Source: Trichobilharzia regenti (taxonomy: Eukaryota > Platyhelminthes > Trematoda > Strigeidida > Schistosomatidae). From it: a stretch of 64,000 bases of DNA. Below the pieces are notes generated by a model that did not search any database, was not told where the DNA came from, and saw nothing but the letters and a program-made list of their open reading frames with translations. A program made the translations under genes and the position numbers. Below are positions 9,055 through 22,654 of this stretch, one piece after another. The stretch spans positions 87,553,168 to 87,617,167 of the forward strand of contig OX235270.1 in assembly GCA_944472135.2 (NCBI GenBank). Reading direction: 5' to 3'. How positions within the stretch are numbered: position 1 is the stretch's first letter; every line of letters starts with the position of its first letter.

Positions 9055-11767
9055 ATTAATTATTCCCTTGAGTTCCTAATGGAAAAAAAGGCTTCAACAG
9101 CGCCTATACACTTTGTCCGGTTTTATTCAATTCTCTCTAGTTGCCTAGACTATTCCACACAATCTCTCGTCTCCTCCTTAAACGATCTCTTCCATGTCAT
9201 CCTCCCACCGACGACCCACTTGTCTCAACCCTACTTGGATTCCACTTCACTTCCTCCTACATATTTGTTGGGAAATCGGCTCTTGGTTGGTTTGTTGCCA
9301 GTCGGAGTTTCCTGTTTCTAGTTATTTCTGACCGGCTAGCCATTTGGTCTCCAGTTTAGAGGCAGGAAAAAGGACAGCTGTTGACAAAAGTCTACACTAG
9401 CCTGTTGGAATTTCCTTACGTAACTGACACGCAGTGCAAGTTTTTGAACCGTGCAGAAGCACTGACCGACTTGACATTTGTATCGAAAATCTGAATCTTG
9501 TTGTTTATGCTGACTGATTGAGTGCAGAAGATTTTCGAACAACTTTCAGGGTGATGAAATCGTATCTTATCTTTCCGATTTTGGCTGGCTGGCTTTGACA
9601 TTCTCATACATGTCGTGTGCCTGTGGTTGGAACTGTGCTCTCTAGATAAGTGAAGGAAGTAACCTCTGTCATATCTCTCCCTATGATGGTGAATGGTGCT
9701 GTTAGTTGTGGTTGTTGATTTGCTATCTTTATCACCTCCGTCTTCTGTATGTTCACATGGAGTCCTGTCTTCGCTGCCAGCCAGCCTCTTCAGTCAGTGT
9801 TTTGGTTTTTGCCTGCAAGTCTTCGAGTTTGTGTGACATTGGACATACATCATCCACGCGCAAAATGCAGATGTTCTAGAGTCTTCTAATCGGTGGTCCA
9901 GAGCATTTCTGTCTCCTCGCTACCCACAGTCCTACACATAATCCAGCCCATCACAATTATGGATATCATCGTGGGTGATAATTGGTGGCCAGCCTTGTCT
10001 TACTCCTGCATTCAATCCGAATGCCTGACTAACTTTTCCGTTGTGGATCACCTGGCATGTGACATTGTCATATAGCTAGATGTTAAGTGAGGTTTATAAA
10101 GACTTGAGGTATGCCGTGGTATTGAAGCATTTTCCAGATTACTTCGCAGTTGACACTGTCTATCAAAAGCCTTTGCGAAGTCGATGAGGTTAAGGTACAG
10201 GTTGGACTGCCATTCTATGATTTGTTCTGTGATGACGATACGTAGAGTTGCAATTTGATAAGCACATGATTTGCCTTTACTGAATCCAACCAGCTTGTTC
10301 CGGTCTGGTTGAGTCCTGCATACAGTGCATCTTTTATTCTCTCCAGGACATTGGCGTGGAGAAGAGCATTATTCCACGACAGTCCTCTCAAAGGCCTAAC
10401 TAGGTCACCTTTCTTTGGCAGCTTAACATGTTAACCAGCCTTTTTCCCAATCGGTAGGTAACACTCTTCACTTCCAAAGCTTCTGCAGTAATGGCGTGAG
10501 AACATCTGTCACAATCTCTCGGTATGCTTTCAGTGCTTCATGGTGGTGGTGAGGATATTCTGTCTAGCCCTTCTGAATTCCCAGTTGGGTTTCAGTAGCT
10601 TGCTCGCACCCAGGATTTCTGATCTAGTTGTAGGATTGATTTCCAGTGACAGGCAGTTCTGTGTGTACTGTTCTTGTCGTTGTTGTTGGTGTGGCGGTGG
10701 TATCTCTGGACGAGTTGCAAGTGATGGTCGATTCAAGAGCCCATTTAATCGATCTGCCCATTGTTTGATTTGTTTGTCCGCCTTGATAGTTAACTTCCCT
10801 TCAACGTCTGTTATTGGTTTCATCATCTGAGTTGATCACTTCCTGCATACAGACCTGGTCATCTCACATGATGTCCTGGGGTGTCTTCTACCTGAGGCCC
10901 GCCTGCTCCACTTCACTTGCCAGTCGGTGTATAGTAGAATTGTCCTTTGTCCCACCTAGCACTCTTCTTCACATCTTTCTTGATTCAGTGCAGTGTTGTG
11001 AACTCAGCTTCTCTTTCTGTTGCCCATCTTTGCATTCAATTACCATGTTTCTCCCATCTCTTCACCTCTCCACTCCTCGCCTCGAATGGCTTCCAGGTAG
11101 GTGTCCGTTGACGGCCATTTCTTGTCTTATCTCTTCTTTCTCCGTAGAAAAGTTGTACACCGTTCCTTAAACATAACCTTCAGAGAGTTAGTTGCGATGT
11201 TCTTGCTCACCGGTTTCTTCAGTGTTGCCATGTATGTCTCCGACGGTGCTCTGATATGATCTGTAGTGAAGGTATCCCTTGTAGTTTTGTCCTTCAGCTT
11301 CTGAATGTTGAACTTGAACTACAGTGGCCTGTCTCCAGTTATTTTGAAAGCTTTTAGTTTGACCTTGAAGGCCCTTTGAACTAGATTGTGGTTTGAGACC
11401 GAATTTCCTCACCTTCTCGAGTCGTATTTAGCAGACTGAGGCTACAGTTATCTGCTCCCGGTTTGGCTTCCATTCATATCGCTCATAATGATTTTGATGT
11501 CACCATTTCGGATGTTGTCCACTACTATCTGTAGTTGTCTGCAGAAAACATTCTTATTTTCTCTTCACAGGTTATTCGTAACATTGTGTGTAGCATTGGA
11601 TGATTATAATCTCCTTTCCTTCCTTCATTTTGGTTGAATCTTACTATCACAGTTCTGAGGGAGGAGATTGGTTCCCACTTCATAAGAGCTTTCGCTGCCA
11701 CTGATGACATCATGATAGCCACTCATCGCCTCAGAGTGCTCGTGGTTGTCTTCTGGCTGGCCAGACA
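9055..11767 (-). mobile_element. Decayed RTE-clade LINE (copy R1), nearly full length
   Basis: Read on the minus strand, this is an RTE retrotransposon with apurinic-type endonuclease followed by reverse transcriptase. Endonuclease remnants lie at 11767-11430 (AIMMSSVAAKALMKWEPIS, compare the intact copy at 58362-61396). The linker and RT start lie at 10826-10530 (PITDVEGKL...LLNRP...TTRSEIL). The FADD region and downstream follow, and the C-terminal block is at 9542-9336. Many frameshifts and stops make it inactive. The 3' end has (aat)n-type tail sequence near 9045-9060, as in the other copies. The endonuclease N-terminus is missing; the next sequence is a PLE fragment on the opposite strand. 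Parts are nearly identical to copies at 44883-47235 and 52785-54510. Confidence 0.88.
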
Positions 11768-11779
11768 GGAGTATTTGAA

Positions 11780-12545
11780 AATTGAAAATATATGAGGAAC
11801 CATAGAAAAACTAAGGTTAGGAATAAAAATGGGGAAAACAATATACAGTTCAAAGCATCTGTAGTACTGTTGCATAAAGACGGAACGTTAGAGGCCTTAT
11901 GTAAGGTTCTCATTGAGAATGGAATTAGGATGGGATTTGAAACAGCCAACTCTCTCAGAGATAAACTTCGTCAGCTTAAGCAGTCAATAGCTCCAACTAA
12001 GGCAAATAATATAATTTACCAAATACCATGTAATGACTGTCAGTGAGGTAAATTACATTCGTCACACTAGTAGATCGGTGTCAACTAGATTGTTGGAACA
12101 TGAAAATTGAGCTGGACCGAGAATAATTGACCCTGCTAAGTTAAGTAACCTAGAAAAACACTCAGCTATTGCACTCCACTCACTTGCAAGTAATCAGAAA
12201 ATAGGGTGGATGGGACAGGGTGAGAGTATTGAGAAGTAATGTAATTAGGTGGAGAGAGAGAGGTTATTCACTGAAGCTTTTTTGCTCGAATCAACACATC
12301 GCATACTTCCAATCGGAATGATGCAATGCCTATACTGAAGACGTGGAAAGTGGCAACAGACAATAAGGGGAAGTTGGAGAGGCGAAATCGGGAGAAAATA
12401 TATACATATATATATAAGACAAATTGTGGAACCGTGTGACTAAATCTGATATGATTATGAGCAATAGATTATTCTCGAAACGCCACTCAATTTTTAATAC
12501 TGTTTCGCTGTGTGATATTTCAAATAAACTCACCCAATACGGAAT
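11780..12545 (+). pseudogene. Penelope-like element 3' end: GIY-YIG domain plus terminal repeat
   Basis: The plus-strand frame from about 11792 encodes a linker (HKDGTLEALCKVLIENGI) followed by NIIYQIPCNDC, the Cys-containing start of a PLE GIY-YIG endonuclease. After a stop, the reading continues in shifted frames with recognisable YIRHTSRSVSTRLLEHEN and SAIALHSLASNQK (12060-12210). It then reads ERLFTEAFLLEST (to about 12300). A hammerhead-like terminal-repeat motif follows at 12446-12490. Stops and frameshifts make it dead. The RT part is absent. It abuts the 5' end of RTE copy R1, in opposite orientation. Confidence 0.75.
12446..12490 (+). ncRNA. PLE hammerhead-like motif
   Basis: CTGATATGATTATGAGC is followed by a weak hairpin and CTCGAAACGCC. 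PLE terminal repeats are known to carry hammerhead motifs with CTGA..GA and GAAAC boxes. Here the core has a two-base insertion and the hairpin is poor, so activity is uncertain. It ties the isolated motifs at 2173, 13379 and 36387 to this PLE family. Confidence 0.45.
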
Positions 12546-12599
12546 TACATTCTACGACAGTTCTTAAGTTCTAAATTTACATTAACAAGAATCAATCAC

Positions 12600-13235
12600 T
12601 ATCACCCTGAGACATTTGGACGTGGTCACTTCTTTCACTTATTTAAGAAGCAGCATTTCAGCTTCACCCACACTACGCGGATCAGGATGTAGGAACCAGA
12701 ACAGCAAAGACAAGGTAGACCTTCATCACTGTGAAATCAGTATGGAAATCTTCTGCACTCCACAGCAAAAGGAACAAAGTTCGGATTACCAACTCCAATG
12801 TCAAGTCAGACATTTCTTCTGTATGAGGGAAAAACGTGGCGCTGGGGTCACGAAAAGCATTTCTAAGAGATTCTTCAGAATTTGTCAATAGCTCCCTCCG
12901 GTTTCTACACATTGGAGATCAAGTGACCCGAAAGCATTAGTGACAAGAAACTCTGGGAATCAACCAACCGATTGCTCATCAAATATAGTGAAGAAAACGG
13001 AAATGAATAGGACACACACTGATGAGACTGTTGGGTGACATCGCATTCTAGGCCATCGTTCAAGTGGAACCTGAACAGAAAACGACGAGTGTGGCATGGG
13101 CTGACGTTTTGGAGATCATGTGAGGAGAAGAGGACAGATTATGAGTAATGGTGGAGTCAGCTGAATAGAATGGTGTGAAATGGAGATTTCCAGTTGAACC
13201 CATATTTTCCACTTGGAAACCAATTAATAGTACCA
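12600..13235 (+). mobile_element. RTE 3'-terminal fragment (copy R2)
   Basis: The plus strand encodes a decayed version of the RTE C-terminus. TSFTYLRSSIS at about 12628 matches TSFTYLGSIVS in the intact copy. Further on, shifted frames give the KLWESTN-type block near 12940 and the RRRVWHGLTFWRSCEEKR-type end near 13085-13140. The endonuclease and the catalytic RT core are missing, consistent with 5' truncation during target-primed reverse transcription. Confidence 0.8.
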
Positions 13236-13378
13236 CAGTTCTCTAGTTTTTAGATTTTTATTATCCTGCCTTTTTATTCGTTTACTGACCAAACTATTCA
13301 TTCACCTTGTTGCTTACTGTCAACTTCATGATTTCATCCTAAACTTATTCGGCCCCACTTATTAGTTTTACCGTATAG

Positions 13379-13445
13379 TGAAACAGCAATATGGATTAAT
13401 GTGTCGAAGACACTTTATTGTTCATAGTGGTATCAAATGTAACTA
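13379..13445 (-). repeat. PLE terminal-repeat remnant, decayed
   Basis: The block ttattgttcatagtggtatca matches the minus-strand PLE hammerhead-like block at 2173-2245. The conserved core boxes are damaged. Confidence 0.4.
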
Positions 13446-13599
13446 TAAGAATTTAATTTAATTATGGATATTAAAGTGTGCTGCTAGTATCATTTAGCAG
13501 GTAATATGGTTTCTCTGTTTTTTTTTTTTTTTTAATTTCAAATAAACAATCTAGTAGGAAAATATTTTTGCATAAAACTGCATTCTACTGATTGGTTGT

Positions 13600-13690
13600 G
13601 ATGAGTAGTTGCACACCACTAATATCAACCAGTAGTGCTTGCTAGCCAAATATCGAAATGACCTAAACACTCAAACTTGTTTTCTTCACC
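13600..13690 (+). repeat. Dispersed repeat shared with 63165-63265
   Basis: The stretch around cagtagtgcttgctagccaaat and the following cctaaacactca recur with changes near 63190-63225. This is a family of unknown type, present twice in the window. Confidence 0.45.
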
Positions 13691-15282
13691 ACACTTTGTT
13701 GTTTCTAAAAGAAACCACGGTGCAATTTCACCACTCGAAATGGGCAGACTACAAACTGGCTAGCAGTTTGCAAATTATGAATTTAATCTGATACAAAACT
13801 CCGTAGTGAGAGAATGCAAGAGCTTTAAGCGTGTGTTTATTCACTCCTTGACATATCGCAACGTATCTTAAGTAATTCCTAATTGCATAATTATTTTCTT
13901 GATGAGTTTAATAACAGGTATGATTTAAAAGACCTTGTACATCATGTTTATAATCATTAATTATCAGATTAAAATTAAAGACTATTTTTTTCATGTTCTT
14001 ACTTTGAAAATTCACTATGAAAGTTGAATGTGCAGACTTATGGAATTCGAAAACAATAATTCCCCCTGAAGTTGATTTTGCAGACATAACAGTGTTTCAG
14101 GAACTGTATATGCCACTGTCCTTAATTTGTAGGAATTAAACTGAACTTCCAGAGTGTACAAAATTGCAACAGTTCCAGTTGTCACACATCATAAAAGTAT
14201 ACATTAAGGTAGAGAAAAGAAATGCAATGAAGCAATAATGATTGGAAATGAGTGCGAAAAAGAATAACAATGAGGATTTAATTAATCTTACAGGTCTCAA
14301 GGCGTAAATACGTCTGTAACAATACAAATGATATCTAGTCATGTAATCAAGTCACAAATCATTGTTTCTTGACATCTAGAGAACCCTAGCCAGGCAGTTT
14401 ACGCCTTCTTATGCGTCTCAAACAGACAGTCGAAGACTTCATGGATTGAGGTAACATTTCGGTCTGACAACTCTCAATTTATTTTCTGACCTAATGTTAG
14501 TCAAAAAACACTGCTTGGCGAGGGACATATTCCCTCGGTATCTGAAATTGCATCATTCGGTGACGAAAGGAAATATTGACTGTTTCCCAGCAAAGTAAAT
14601 GTTACCGTAATCAAAAAGGGGGAACAGAATCGGATAAAAGGATGCATCTTTTGGTAGACTTATTGAAGTGTGAATCTACTGAATAAACTCATTTTTAATA
14701 AACTTCAAGGTATTACACTGTGTCATAATCCTTATGTTGAATATAGACTAAAACATTTTATTATAGAATATTTGCAATACATGCATAATTGCTTTAAAAA
14801 AACAAAAATTTTCAGTTTATTTCAAACAGAATAATTTATAACAAACATACTCAAAAGAAGAAACCTATTAATGATGTTTTCTTTGATGACATAATAAGAT
14901 GTATGCATTTCTCTATTGTTCTTATCATAATTATTATCGATGCAAAGTTAAAAGGAACATTTACCAGTGACCCTTCCTTCATTTTTCTGAACTGCACTTA
15001 TCTGTTGTTGTTCTCTTTCCTGCTCTCTTTACTTTTCTCTTTTGTTGTCTATTTTCTCCCTTCAGTCGTTAAATGATGAATATTATTTAATGAGATGAGA
15101 ATGGATAACAAAAGTAGAACAGAACGGTTAATGAGTAAATGAGCTAAGTAGGAAATACACGAATGTGCACGTGTGTGTGCGCAATGAGCATGTTTGTATT
15201 TGTCTGAAAAGAAGACACACACATAAAGTAAATACAAGACGGAAGAAAGAAATAACAACAACCATGATTACTGCATACACAT

Positions 15283-15313
15283 TCATCATCATCATCATCA
15301 TCATCACCATCGT
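15283..15313 (+). repeat. (TCA)n microsatellite
   Basis: Eight consecutive TCA/ATC units followed by interrupted units. Confidence 0.9.
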
Positions 15314-16397
15314 TATCATCGACACTATTATTCTTTACGAATAAAGCGTAAAGGTGAAATAAATGAATTCGCTATATAACGAACTATCTATTTATTTCGA
15401 GAAGGAGGACAAGGTAAAAAAAAAAACGAAAAATTTATGTGTATATAGGTCAAAAGTCCATGATGTAAATGAAAGTCAGTAAAGATTCAATGGTCAGTTT
15501 TCTTTTGTTTGTTTCACTTTTCTGTGAGAATTCTAAGGATTTCAAATCTATTTAGATATTCTTTGTAGCATAATTCAAATATTTAAATCGATTTCTCAAG
15601 TGGTTAGTTGTAAGAAAGAATAGCTAATTATTTTGAATGATAACTGAAATGTTTAGCATGTTAAAAAACACTTTTGTTCATCTTTGAGATTGAAAGTTAT
15701 CCAGTCGATTTGATCAATTCCAACTAAAAAACGATATTATAAGACTCACTTAATCGGTGCTTCGTCAGTATTCAGGATTGAGGAATAAAGTTTGTTTTCA
15801 GCGTTGTATTAAGTTCAACTTATATACGAAAGTAAAAGTGGTTCCCCTCTTATTTAAATTGGCGAATGGAATCTCCAATCTCAGCTCTTCTGAATAACAG
15901 CTTTTAAGTGCCATGCAAAAAATTATTATTAGCATATAAGTGAACCGGGAACTTGCACCCTGACATAGTAATAAAATTTATCGCCCAACAATATCCACAC
16001 TGACTCAAATGCTGCCTTTCCTCTTGAATCAATTATCTCCTAAGTATTATTTATTTCCATCATGTCGTATTCGTTGCTGCCAAACACGGAGAAAATAAAC
16101 AGTTAGAGGTTATTTCAAGTGGCTGTGAATTTAATTTATTAAATTTCAAGTAGTCTAAGTATTAACAGTGCGCATAAATAATAAGAAATGAGAATCTAGA
16201 GATAATTGCCCAGAACTAATGCTTCCAATACCAAAAGGAGTACAAGAGCGTTGTTTATTGGACTACTAATTGCCAGCAGCGATAGGTCGTCTTCATCCAA
16301 GAAGTCTCCAAAGGAGAATTACAAGCATAAACGGACAGTCAAATTATCACCGTTTCAAGGAGGATGCTCTGTTTTCTCACCATAATAATGCATAACG

Positions 16398-16530
16398 ACA
16401 CGAAATCCAGAAAAGCGAGTTCTGGATTCGAATCCTAGTGGGATTACCATCAAGCTGAGATACAGGTTCATCTATCTGAAGGGTTCCAAACGGCAAGCTG
16501 TGTGCTTATTCAGCTTCGTGACTATCCACC
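16398..16530 (+). repeat. SINE A, 5'-truncated copy
   Basis: It starts inside the tRNA-like head at a box-B-like ggattcgaatcctag (16424). A degenerate hammerhead region follows (atctatctgaagggttccaaacggcaag) and then the SINE A tail (gactatccaccag). CTGATGAG has become CTGAAGG and GAAA is lost, so the ribozyme is dead. Confidence 0.65.
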
Positions 16531-19500
16531 AGTATATGTATACCAAGACAAAAACAAAAGAAGTTTTAAAGTATCTAATCAAGAAGATAGTGTGCTTAAA
16601 GAGACCGATCACAGTTAGTAGCAAATAACTTTAAGGTTAGCTTGTATCACAAACTAACAGAACTGTCAGATGTCAGGGAGGACCCAGCAGCTACTTCTTC
16701 TTAGTCCAGGCCACTCCATCATTACATATCCATGATCTCTTTATTGATTAAACCCGTAACTATTATGTTATCACCCAGCCACTGGGAGGATCTAGTCGTA
16801 AACGTATTTTAAGTGGTGGGATATGCGAAGTTGGGCGGATACTCACTCAGGATACTGACAGGTGATGGTAATATATATCGTGAACCGTCAGAGGTTAGAA
16901 TTCGGGTGGCGGAACGGTAACATATCTACTTCGTAATATGAAGTTACTGGTTTCAACATGTGGTAAGTTCTCAGTTGATTACTATCGAAGAGTCCAAAAT
17001 TAGGCAAAAAATTAGTTAGTATTTTTTGGTTCCGAATGGTACTCTGAATGATGTGTGTTGGTGATGAAATCCAGCCTGGAATCAGTCAAATCCCTATAAA
17101 CGAATACTTCAAAAGAATGTTTAATAGGGATCAAATTTATGTACAGAATGATGTGCAGGTGAAGTGAGAAACCTTAATTTAAAAATGTAATTTTCATTTA
17201 AATAACTGTCCATAAACTGTTAAGTAGTGTAATGTATTTTTTAAAATTATTTTCGGTGTATTTGCTGAGTGGTTTATTGACGACTTTGTATTTTTATGAA
17301 TCGTAATTCGCAGTATTACCGTATATGATTTCCAGTTTTTGTGGTTTTTTCACCCACAAGTTCGTTTTTTTTAATATACCCCTGAATACGCTTTTTTTTT
17401 TTAAAATTTGTAGGCTGGTTTGTCGAATATAACACGTCTAAGTAGGAATAATTACGAACCGATGCGTAAATGCTTTAAAGCATATAATTTTTATTTCCAT
17501 TTTGTATGAACAAAAGGACATATTTTCCGAAGAAGATAACCTGAAACAGACATAATGTTAACAAGAAATAATTATCCCATAGCCTCTCTTTATAAGATTA
17601 GATTTTGAAAGGACAGAGATGATTTTTACTATAAGTGATTGATTTTGGTGGATTTTTTGTGTTCTCTCAATTGAACAGTTTTATTGAGAGGTTTTCTTTG
17701 TCCTGCAAAACATCTTTTGTGTTAATTTCACTTTGATCAAATTCACACAAACGTAAACTTTGAAAATATCTGCCTATTCACATGATAACACAAATTATTC
17801 GAAATTTTCCACTTACGTGTTTTGACATATTACATACACAGGTTCTGATGCTAGTGTAAAAGCAGTAGCATGCAAATATCAAAGTAAGTATAATTAATTT
17901 TGAATATTTCTTGTATAGTTAAGCTGAAAATAGTTATTGACATTGATGAGACAGTGTTAATATGTACGCGTTTACATTTGGCAGTAGACTATTCGGGACA
18001 GCGGCGGATTGGCAGACTACTACTGATGTAGATATGATAGAGAAGATTTGTAGCTCAGGTGGATAATTTTGATGTATTGGAAGATGATTTGAGGCCAAAG
18101 CAATTATTAGCTTGGTGCCCAGTCAGTTGACTATCTACTAACCTGGTCATCGTTTGCACTCCCTAGGGGAATATCTTTCTGCATTCACCTCAATGTATGA
18201 CCAAAAACGGTGACACTAATGGTGTCAGTTTAATTGGAATTCAAAAGAAATGTGTTAGATAATATATTTGTTTTTTGAGAAAATTAACTGGATAAAGTTT
18301 GAAGACTGTATTTATTCTACATTTCATTTTATGGAATTCAAACTGCTGTTCTCAACAACTGCTGGTATTTTATCTACTCAGTGTCTTTCATTATTTGTTG
18401 GCATTGATTTTCCACCTGGATTTTAACGTGTATAAAACGAAATAAATAGAGTAATTTGAAATTCTGCTCTGCTGTAGAGTCCAGTTCTCAATTATATAGC
18501 AATAAATCTCATGTAAACTTTACTTCGACATAAGTAACTATATATATAATTCCAGCCATCGAGTGTGATTTGAAAGTCAATGATGAAATGTTGCATATCG
18601 TACAGATAGTAGCAATGACAATAATAATAAAAATAATCACACTGTGTAACTCAGGTAGCTAAGGAAGAATGAGGACAGAGAGATGATAAAAGTATTTCCA
18701 GCAACTGAATTAGTCCGAAATGTAATGAAATTGTTTGTCAGCTCCGAAAGATGAAATTGAAACATAATCAGAGTTTAAACGAATATAACAAGTGAATGAA
18801 ATTGGCAAAGAGAGAAAATGGATGAGAAGTTTTACTTCAGAACTTCACTCCTGAAAAAAGTGACAATTGAAGAACAAATGTTTTCGAACGTACAGAATAG
18901 AGTCGATATTCCGAAGCTCCATGACTGCAGCAAATAAAATATCGAATTCCTTTCAGAGGTCTAGTGAAATTCCCCTTTTTCACTTCGTCTGTTTATTACA
19001 CAACTCTTTTACCAGTGTATTCAAGCTGTTATTTATGTTTAAACCTGGACTCATCATTTAGAAACTATGCAAGTGTAATTTCTGAGCACTTTTTATTAAG
19101 TTCGGAGCTTCCTGCCAATTGACATCATGTACCATTTGCAAAGATGTTTAAATTGTCCTGTACGCAGTTGACAAGAAGCCAGCGAAATAAATGATAGTAT
19201 CATCTTATTCTGCAAAAACTGCTATTCTTGCTTTATTTATACTGATTTTGTTGACTCTGTTATAAAACACGAAGAAGGGAGCTCAGCAATACGTCCGTTG
19301 AATTGTCTGGTTTTTCAATACATACTAATAATAATCCATGAATGCAGCTCTAGACACCGACTACCAAATAACATTCCTGCTTTTGTTATCATTAGTTTGC
19401 GACTTTTAATATTTGTTAAACAACTAGGAAGATTTGATTTAATTCAAAACAATGTTATTTTGCGTACTTATTATCTTAGCCATAACAATGACGACGGAAT

Positions 19501-19989
19501 ATAAAATGAATTCATTTATTTTCTCCCATTTTCTGGTTATTTCTGAATCTTCCACAATTACTTATGCCAAACAGATGAAGTCTATTTATTTTTATTTCTC
19601 AGACACTATTTGAAGAATCCAAATTTACAAGTAGATTTAGCCTTCATATACTACTGGTGTCAGTGTCACATGTTTAAATGATTGTAGCCTACATAAAAAA
19701 TATATGTAGATGTGGGTCATTAGCCAATGCAGTTGGTCGTTTAAAAATCGGAACAAGTGGAAACTAGTTTCATTTATTCTGCTCTGAACACCTAGAAAAT
19801 ACTCCAAATACCTACACATTAGATATTATAAGTATAACATAAATCTGTGTATCCAGTATCTCAGTTTTTATTTTTAAAACCTGATAAAGCCTAGAAGTAA
19901 TTTACGTCTTAATTTTAATATCATTTACTGCTGATTGTGAGAAAAGAATGTGAATTTATGTTTGGCTGTTGGTGGTGTCCGTAAGTAAA
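16531..19989. other. Non-coding AT-rich stretch
   Basis: No gene or RNA recognised. Poly-T runs occur near 17390. Short open frames (under 70 codons) lack family resemblance. Confidence 0.55.
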
Positions 19990-20105
19990 GGTATATTTGC
20001 AACCTCAAATGAACTAAAGCCTCCTCCGTGATTTGAGACCGCATCATCCAGTAATGCAGCAGAGGCGTTACCCCTAAGCTAATCAGATCCATGAGGGACT
20101 TCTTA
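19990..20105 (-). repeat. SINE C fragment (tRNA-like centre)
   Basis: On the minus strand gcttaggggtaacgcctctgc...gcagcattac corresponds to the SINE C tRNA-like centre (gcttagtggttacgtctctggctgcagc). The flanks are not recognisable. Confidence 0.5.
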
Positions 20106-22654
20106 TAAGTTCACTTATGAACTAATGTTCATATTTAAATTGTCAACATATACATATATAAATACGTTAAATTAAAATAACGAATTATGAGATGAGTTTA
20201 GCCTGTTAGAAAGAAAGATAACGAATGATAGTAAATCCTATTATTCAAATGCTGCTAATAACTACCTATCAAGTGAAAAATTCAAATATATGGAATAAAA
20301 GGAAAAAAAATAATAATTTGAATAGAAAGAAAACCAAAAAGTAAAAATAAGCGTTTTTCTTCAACTGTTAATATTTATGCGACCTGAAAAATATAAATAA
20401 AACTTCTAATTCTCCAGAGATATATGTGTGCAATTTACATAAGGAAATGAAATGTACTCATAATAAACAAGTGAGCAAAAATGGAAAATAGTGATATCTA
20501 AAAGGTTTTAAAGATATATGTGTTTATTCCTTTTTATATAGCGTAAACATGCACACTATATATATATATATATAGAACAATAAGTAGTGAATGCTTATTG
20601 CTACTATAAGAAGAAGTGGAGTAGGATGATTAGAGAAGTGGATAAAGAAAGACTATACACTAGCATTCAAAATGTTGATTGCTTAACTTCATTTATTTTG
20701 TTTATTTACTTCTTATATAAAAAAAAAGCTGAATTATGTTTGTCCAAAAATTATTGATGTATGACTATGCAATTATCTTCTGATGGACGGAAATGAAGGG
20801 AAAACACAAAACAATTCTACATTTAAGACACTTAGACAACTGGGTGTTAGTATAATTGAACATAAAACTGTAAAATAAAAAGAGAGAGAGAGAGGAAGAG
20901 GAAAAGGGAGTAGACGACAGGGTTAGTCACGTTCCACTATGAAAATTGTCCACTATTATTTTAAGATTTTTTATTTTGTTGATAGTTAAGAAACAAAACA
21001 ATATTGTTTATTCACTGTTATCCATCTAATGCCTGGGTGTTTTTTCAACCTGAATTTGATTTTCATACTGTTAAAAGAAAATTTTTCATATGTATTATCA
21101 ATAATTTCACAAAAGTCCTATTAACCGAAATGCACTGGTTTAACTTATTTGGCAACACTGAGCAGAGAGATAGTTATTTATAAAACGACAGAAGATAAAA
21201 CATGATTCTTCGTGTTATTTCTTAACACTATTCCATAGAATTAACAACTTACTGAATTGCTATCATACGCTACAAGATTACTGAAAGTCTCAGAGCAGGA
21301 AAACAATGTTTCGCTTAATTCTAAGTTTTTGGATTGATATACCTCTAAGGCATTTATACATCGTGACTACCTAACTTTTGTTTAGTGAATCATATTTTTT
21401 TTTAATGCATACACTGTGAGATAACGCTATTGGACACGGAGAAATATGAAGGATAAGGATTTTAGAGTAAAGTAGAAGTGATGTGAAATTATTGATTTCT
21501 CAAGTGAAATTAATGTTTTAGCTGTGCTAAAAAAGGATGTAAATTCTGAAATGGGTTATTGAAGTCTGCAACAGATACGAGAAAGAATAGGATGATTCAA
21601 TCTATGCACTACGAGGCTCAAAGATAGTTGGCTTTATTCTGTATTAAAACAAATTCACTATTTTTGATGTCCCTTCTAGTTGTAGGTGAAATTAAATACG
21701 GTGTTTTATTCAGTTTAATGAAGGACAACTAATAACTATTGTTTTCAATTCATTACCCCGAAATGGTGCTTATTTTTTTAATGTCATATGTTTAGCAGCT
21801 TTAGCTTTTTTCACATGATATCTCTTTGTTATTTTTAGGTTCTACAGCTGACTTTGAGAATTTCTCTTATGTATATATAATATTTCGTCTTTTAGAATCT
21901 CATCTACCCTCTTTAAAAATCTAGACTGTCTTGATTCTACAGCTATTGTTTAATATGTTTATCTGTTAAGAATGTCCTGAGAATATTTCTTCACTTCTTT
22001 ACATGGAAAATTAAAATGATCATGCGGGTGTAGGTCTAGTGACTTGTTGTGTTGTTACACTTCATCTGATATTATTAAAAATGCATGACAGTTTGGTGTC
22101 CTGCTTTTCACGATTCTGTCTGCTTTTAAACATATTTGTAGTCCATTTGTTTTCACGTTCATTTATCATTTCATTATTTTGAAGAAGCAGAAGAAGCTCC
22201 ATTACACCACATGTGTTTGGCATTATTTGCATAAATTTCTAGCTGTCATCATTTTAAGCAAAACTGTTAGTGTGATGAAACTGATACATTGCCAGTGACC
22301 TCTTTGGCCTAGAAATTTATATGTGTAAAAGATAAAAAAAAACTTATCAGCTATCGGAAGAGTTAGTAAATCCAAATGGAAAGTTTCATCATAAATTAAT
22401 TAATTCGTACAATGTTTGATTTCAGTCCTTAGAAAACTCAGAAAGTTAGCTTTAACATCTAACCATGATCTGAAGCATTGAAAAGACTGGGGTTATATCA
22501 AAGATTCAGGGTTGTGCAGCCCTATATTTAGAAGAACTGTTTGAACAATAGATTTATATTAGATAGTCTTTTGGATTGAAATCGACTGTTGCCTGGATGG
22601 CAGTTCACAAAGCATTTTGGTTGGTTGGTTAAAATTAACTGATCATTTTATTTG
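20106..22654. other. Non-coding AT-rich stretch
   Basis: A (TA)n run occurs at about 20556-20573 and a (GA)n run at 20881-20895. Nothing else is recognised. Confidence 0.55.

Larger units (their letters stand above)
13236..16397. other. Non-coding AT-rich stretch with small repeats
   Basis: No credible gene. It contains a poly-T run (13519-13534), the PLE-like remnant at 13379-13445, a dispersed repeat at 13600-13690 and a TCA microsatellite at 15283-15305. Confidence 0.55.

Noticed and set aside
10540..11170. Plus-strand open frames of 96 and 118 codons.
   Set aside because: They are antisense to the decayed RTE copy on the minus strand and have no independent support.
16880..16990. A tRNA-like stretch (ggtggcggaacggtaac...ctggtttcaacatg).
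   Set aside because: The A and B box resemblance is weak, no second copy was seen in the window, and no cloverleaf could be drawn.
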